Below are positions 12,828 to 15,138 of a stretch of 15,138 nucleotides of DNA, piece by piece (within the stretch, counting starts at the first letter, position 1; the number at the start of each line of letters is the position of its first letter). The translations under genes were made by a program, and so were the position numbers. Location: contig JAKFYP010000217.1 of assembly GCA_021730835.1 (NCBI GenBank), positions 1 to 15,138 of the forward strand, in the 5' to 3' direction. This DNA comes from Alphaproteobacteria bacterium (lineage in GTDB: Bacteria; Pseudomonadota; Alphaproteobacteria; Rickettsiales; UBA998). The notes under the pieces were generated by a model. It had not been told where the DNA came from. It saw only the letters and a list, made by a program, of their open reading frames with translations, and ran no database searches.

Positions 12828-14260
12828 GAAATATCACCGCTTTACCGGCGTTACGGCGAAACAGAATGACTTCGGAAATGGAGAGATTCTGCTCCGATAG
12901 TAATTGCGGAAAAAAACAGGGATTTTCCATAAACTCACGGCACATCATTTTCATTGTCCTGATTTTTATCAGTTTTTCTCAGGCGCATGCCGCTCGGGTG
13001 CAGGAAGTCGTCGCGGAAAACGGTATCACCGCATGGCTGATCGAGGATCATTCCCTGCCGATGTTCACGGCGCAAATCGCCTTCAGAAATGCCGGAAGCG
13101 CCTATGATCCTCCCAATCGGCGAGGACTGGCGCTTTTTGTTTCGCGCATCCTGCGGGAGGGAGCCGGGGAGATGGATGCGCTGGCCTACGCCGAGGCGCT
13201 GGATCGCATTGCTGCGGAACTCTCCTTTAATGTCAATCACGATACGTTCAACCTCTCCCTGCAAAGCCTGAGCGAGCATGCCAGCGAAGCCTTCCATCTC
13301 TCGGCACTGGCGTTGACCCGCCCCCGTTTTGAAGACGCCGCGCTGGAGCGGGTCAGAAGCAAATTGCTGTCCGAACTGGTCATCGCTTCCACCCGGGTTG
13401 ATTACCGCGCCACGGAAGCCTTCCATCAGGCAGCTTTCGGCACGCATTCTTATGGCAAGCAACCGCATGGCGACAAGGCCAGTCTCGGGCGTATCGGGAA
13501 AGCCGATCTGTCGGCTTTCGTTCATACCCGGTTGAGGCGGGGCAATATCGTGGTTGCCGTGGCCGGGGATATGACGCCCGAGACATTAAAGCATGTGCTC
13601 GATGACGCGTTCTCCGCCCTGCCCGCCGGTGAGCCGCAAGATACGCTCAAAGAGGCCGGGCCAATGGCACAGGGAGGGCACATTATCGAAGTAGCGATGG
13701 ATGACGTACCGCAAACCGTCGTGACGTTTGGCCTGCCCGGAATTGCCCGCCAAGATGAGGATTTTTACACTTTTTTCGTGCTTAATCACCTGCTGGGCGG
13801 CTCGGGGCTGAATTCGCGTCTGGCTACTTCCATTCGCCGGGAGGCCGGGCTGACCTATTACGCTTACACCTATCCCGATCTCTACCGGCACGCCGCCCTG
13901 CTTAGAGGCGTGTTCGCCAGCCGCTCCGACGAAGCGGGCCGCGCCATCGGGCTGCTCAGGGAAACGCTGGCAAAGGCCGCTTCCGAGGGATTTTCGCAGG
14001 CGGAACTTGACAACGCCAGATCCTATCTGACCGGCTCTTTTCCATTAAGTCTGGATTCAACCGGCTCGCTGACCTCTTACCTGATGACCATGCAGATGGA
14101 GGGCTTAGGTATTGATTACCTTGATAAAAGGAACGCCTTCATTGAGGCGGTTACCTTAAAGGAGATTAATAATTTAACAAAAAGACTTCTCAAACCGGAA
14201 AATTTGCTTATAGTCGCCGCCGGAAATCCGTTGAATAAGGACAAAAAGGAAAAACCATGA
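12824..14260 (+). CDS. M16 family peptidase-like protein, degenerate partner subunit
   Basis: An M16 paralogue of 478 residues. At the place of HxxEH the protein reads RRGLALFVSRILREGA, so zinc ligands and catalytic glutamate are gone and the chain should be inactive. It does keep the substrate-contact pattern of non-catalytic partners, GGSGLNSRLATSIRREAGLTYYAY near residues 325-348, with the conserved R/Y pair. The start ATG overlaps the previous stop as ATGA (12824-12827), which favours translational coupling. The N-terminus is odd: about 38 polar residues with two cysteines precede the signal helix RHIIFIVLIFISFSQAHA. ATG codons at residues 15 and 19 would shorten but not remove this. The segment is AT-richer than the rest. 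Its likely role is to complete the protease dimer with the upstream gene. Confidence 0.9.
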   Translation: MRNITALPALRRNRMTSEMERFCSDSNCGKKQGFSINSRHIIFIVLIFISFSQAHAARVQEVVAENGITAWLIEDHSLPMFTAQIAFRNAGSAYDPPNRRGLALFVSRILREGAGEMDALAYAEALDRIAAELSFNVNHDTFNLSLQSLSEHASEAFHLSALALTRPRFEDAALERVRSKLLSELVIASTRVDYRATEAFHQAAFGTHSYGKQPHGDKASLGRIGKADLSAFVHTRLRRGNIVVAVAGDMTPETLKHVLDDAFSALPAGEPQDTLKEAGPMAQGGHIIEVAMDDVPQTVVTFGLPGIARQDEDFYTFFVLNHLLGGSGLNSRLATSIRREAGLTYYAYTYPDLYRHAALLRGVFASRSDEAGRAIGLLRETLAKAASEGFSQAELDNARSYLTGSFPLSLDSTGSLTSYLMTMQMEGLGIDYLDKRNAFIEAVTLKEINNLTKRLLKPENLLIVAAGNPLNKDKKEKP

Positions 14261-15138
14261 CGTATTATCAGCAAGATATTACCCGCGCACTGCCTGACCC
14301 CCAAGACCGCCCCCGCTTTGACGCGCTGCTGGAAGCCGCAACCCGTGAGATGAAAAAACTGGCGGCGACGCATGGCGGCGGCAAGCCGTTTTACGGGGTG
14401 GGCGATGGCGGCACGGATCTGGATGTCATTGCCGAGGAAGGCCGCAAGATAGCGAAAGAATTTACCGATGTCGTGGTGATCGGCACAGGCGGGTCGAGCC
14501 TGGGTGCCAAAGCGCTCTCCGTGCTGGCGGAGGGGAGAAAAACTCCGGTGACCCTGCATTTTCTTGAAAATGTCGATCCTGAGACAACCGATATCCTGTT
14601 GCATCGCCTCAACATGGCCAAAACCTGTTTTTTGCTGGTCAGTAAATCGGGCGGCACGGTCGAGACGCTCTCGCAGGGGCTGGTGGCGATGGAGCATGTC
14701 CGCGATGAGCTTGGCGAAAAACATCTGGGCAGGCATTTTCGTATTATCACTGAGCCGAAACCTTCGCCGATCCGGGCGCTGGCCGAACAATACAACATTC
14801 CCGCCTTCGTCCATGAGCCGGATATCGGCGGGCGTTTCTCGGTTTTTTCGATTACCGGCATGCTGCCCGCCGCCTGTCTCGGTATTGACATTCACGCCCT
14901 GCATGAAGCGGCCCGCGAGGTCATCGCCGCGCTGGCTAAAGCCGACAGCGCCGCCGCCTGCCCGCCCGCTTACGGCGCGGCGCTCGGGGCGTATCATATG
15001 GAAAAAGGCCGCGCCACGCAGGTCTTTATGCCTTATTCCGACCGGCTGCATGTCCTTTCCTACTGGTTTCGCCAGCTTGTCGCAGAGAGTCTTGGCAAGG
15101 ACGGTATCGGCATTACTCCGCTGGCCGCTCTCGGCTCG
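14257..15138 (+). CDS. pgi: Glucose-6-phosphate isomerase, N-terminal part (runs off the window)
   Basis: Pgi interconverts glucose-6-phosphate and fructose-6-phosphate in the cytoplasm. The 294 residues visible hold the first SIS domain: VVVIGTGGSSLGAKAL at 73-87, LLVSKSGGTVETLSQ at 127-140 (family SxSGxTxET), GGRFSVFSITGMLPA at 191-205, and AESLGKDGIGITPLAALGS at 276-294, where the family continues into DQHS. The C-terminal part, with the catalytic histidine and lysine, lies outside the window. ATG 14257 overlaps the stop of the M16 partner gene as ATGA (14257-14260), so pgi is translationally coupled to the envelope protease operon. An AAGGAAAAACC stretch just upstream supplies a ribosome site. 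The sequence resembles the short alphaproteobacterial form. Confidence 0.95.
   Translation, partial: MTYYQQDITRALPDPQDRPRFDALLEAATREMKKLAATHGGGKPFYGVGDGGTDLDVIAEEGRKIAKEFTDVVVIGTGGSSLGAKALSVLAEGRKTPVTLHFLENVDPETTDILLHRLNMAKTCFLLVSKSGGTVETLSQGLVAMEHVRDELGEKHLGRHFRIITEPKPSPIRALAEQYNIPAFVHEPDIGGRFSVFSITGMLPAACLGIDIHALHEAAREVIAALAKADSAAACPPAYGAALGAYHMEKGRATQVFMPYSDRLHVLSYWFRQLVAESLGKDGIGITPLAALGS

Noticed and set aside
14116..15051. 311-codon minus-strand ORF opposite pgi
   Set aside because: Pgi is clearly coding on the plus strand; the antisense frame is low in recognisable motifs and rich in R, G and H.

Overview
The window reads as a chromosomal segment of an alphaproteobacterium. Most of it is moderately GC-rich, tightly packed housekeeping DNA. 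Three things point to that class: the radA-cvpA pair, a BamF-type (DUF3035) lipoprotein next to two M16 peptidases, and a ThiL and GlyA lying close together. The genus cannot be named from this sequence. The first 2.7 kb is visibly more AT-rich and has the features of an acquired island.

Layout. (a) 1-2740, accessory: an unrecognised 46-residue ORF, a large solitary KAP-family P-loop NTPase on the minus strand carrying a perfect threefold 21-bp in-frame tandem repeat, and what looks like the end of an insertion sequence with a truncated transposase start. A 25-26 bp near-identical direct repeat links the KAP 3' end to the small ORF. (b) 2744-4804, minus: radA then cvpA, 9 bp apart; the purF usually found after cvpA is missing and the IS remnant sits there instead. 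(c) 4956-5738, plus: a zinc-ribbon SAM-dependent methyltransferase, convergent with (d) a 282-residue unrecognised proline-rich protein (5735-6583, minus) that has its own AT-rich promoter; the two stop codons overlap. (e) 6669-8204, minus: a HupE/UreJ-like membrane protein and thiL as a short operon. (f) 8339-10555, plus: an orphan ModA-like periplasmic binding protein and glyA. (g) 10845-15138, plus: BamF-type lipoprotein, catalytic M16 zinc peptidase, degenerate M16 partner and glucose-6-phosphate isomerase (cut by the window end), packed as an operon with a 3-bp gap and then two 4-bp ATGA overlaps.

How the genes work together. RadA (branch migration in recombination) and CvpA (inner-membrane protein) form one transcription unit. 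ThiL makes thiamine diphosphate and GlyA makes glycine and one-carbon units. In many alphaproteobacteria these two genes lie at opposite ends of a glyA-nrdR-rib-nusB-thiL cluster, so their divergent placement here, with two unrelated envelope genes between them, suggests a rearranged cluster. The BamF/M16/M16 block is an envelope module: an outer-membrane assembly lipoprotein with a presumably heterodimeric periplasmic protease, coupled by overlap to a glycolytic gene.

The best candidates for new biology are the KAP NTPase island with its heptapeptide tandem repeat and 3' junction repeat, the unrecognised proline-rich protein with its own promoter, the orphan ModA-like protein, and a possible small gene partly antisense to the 3' end of glyA with a perfect 14-bp palindrome at its start codon.
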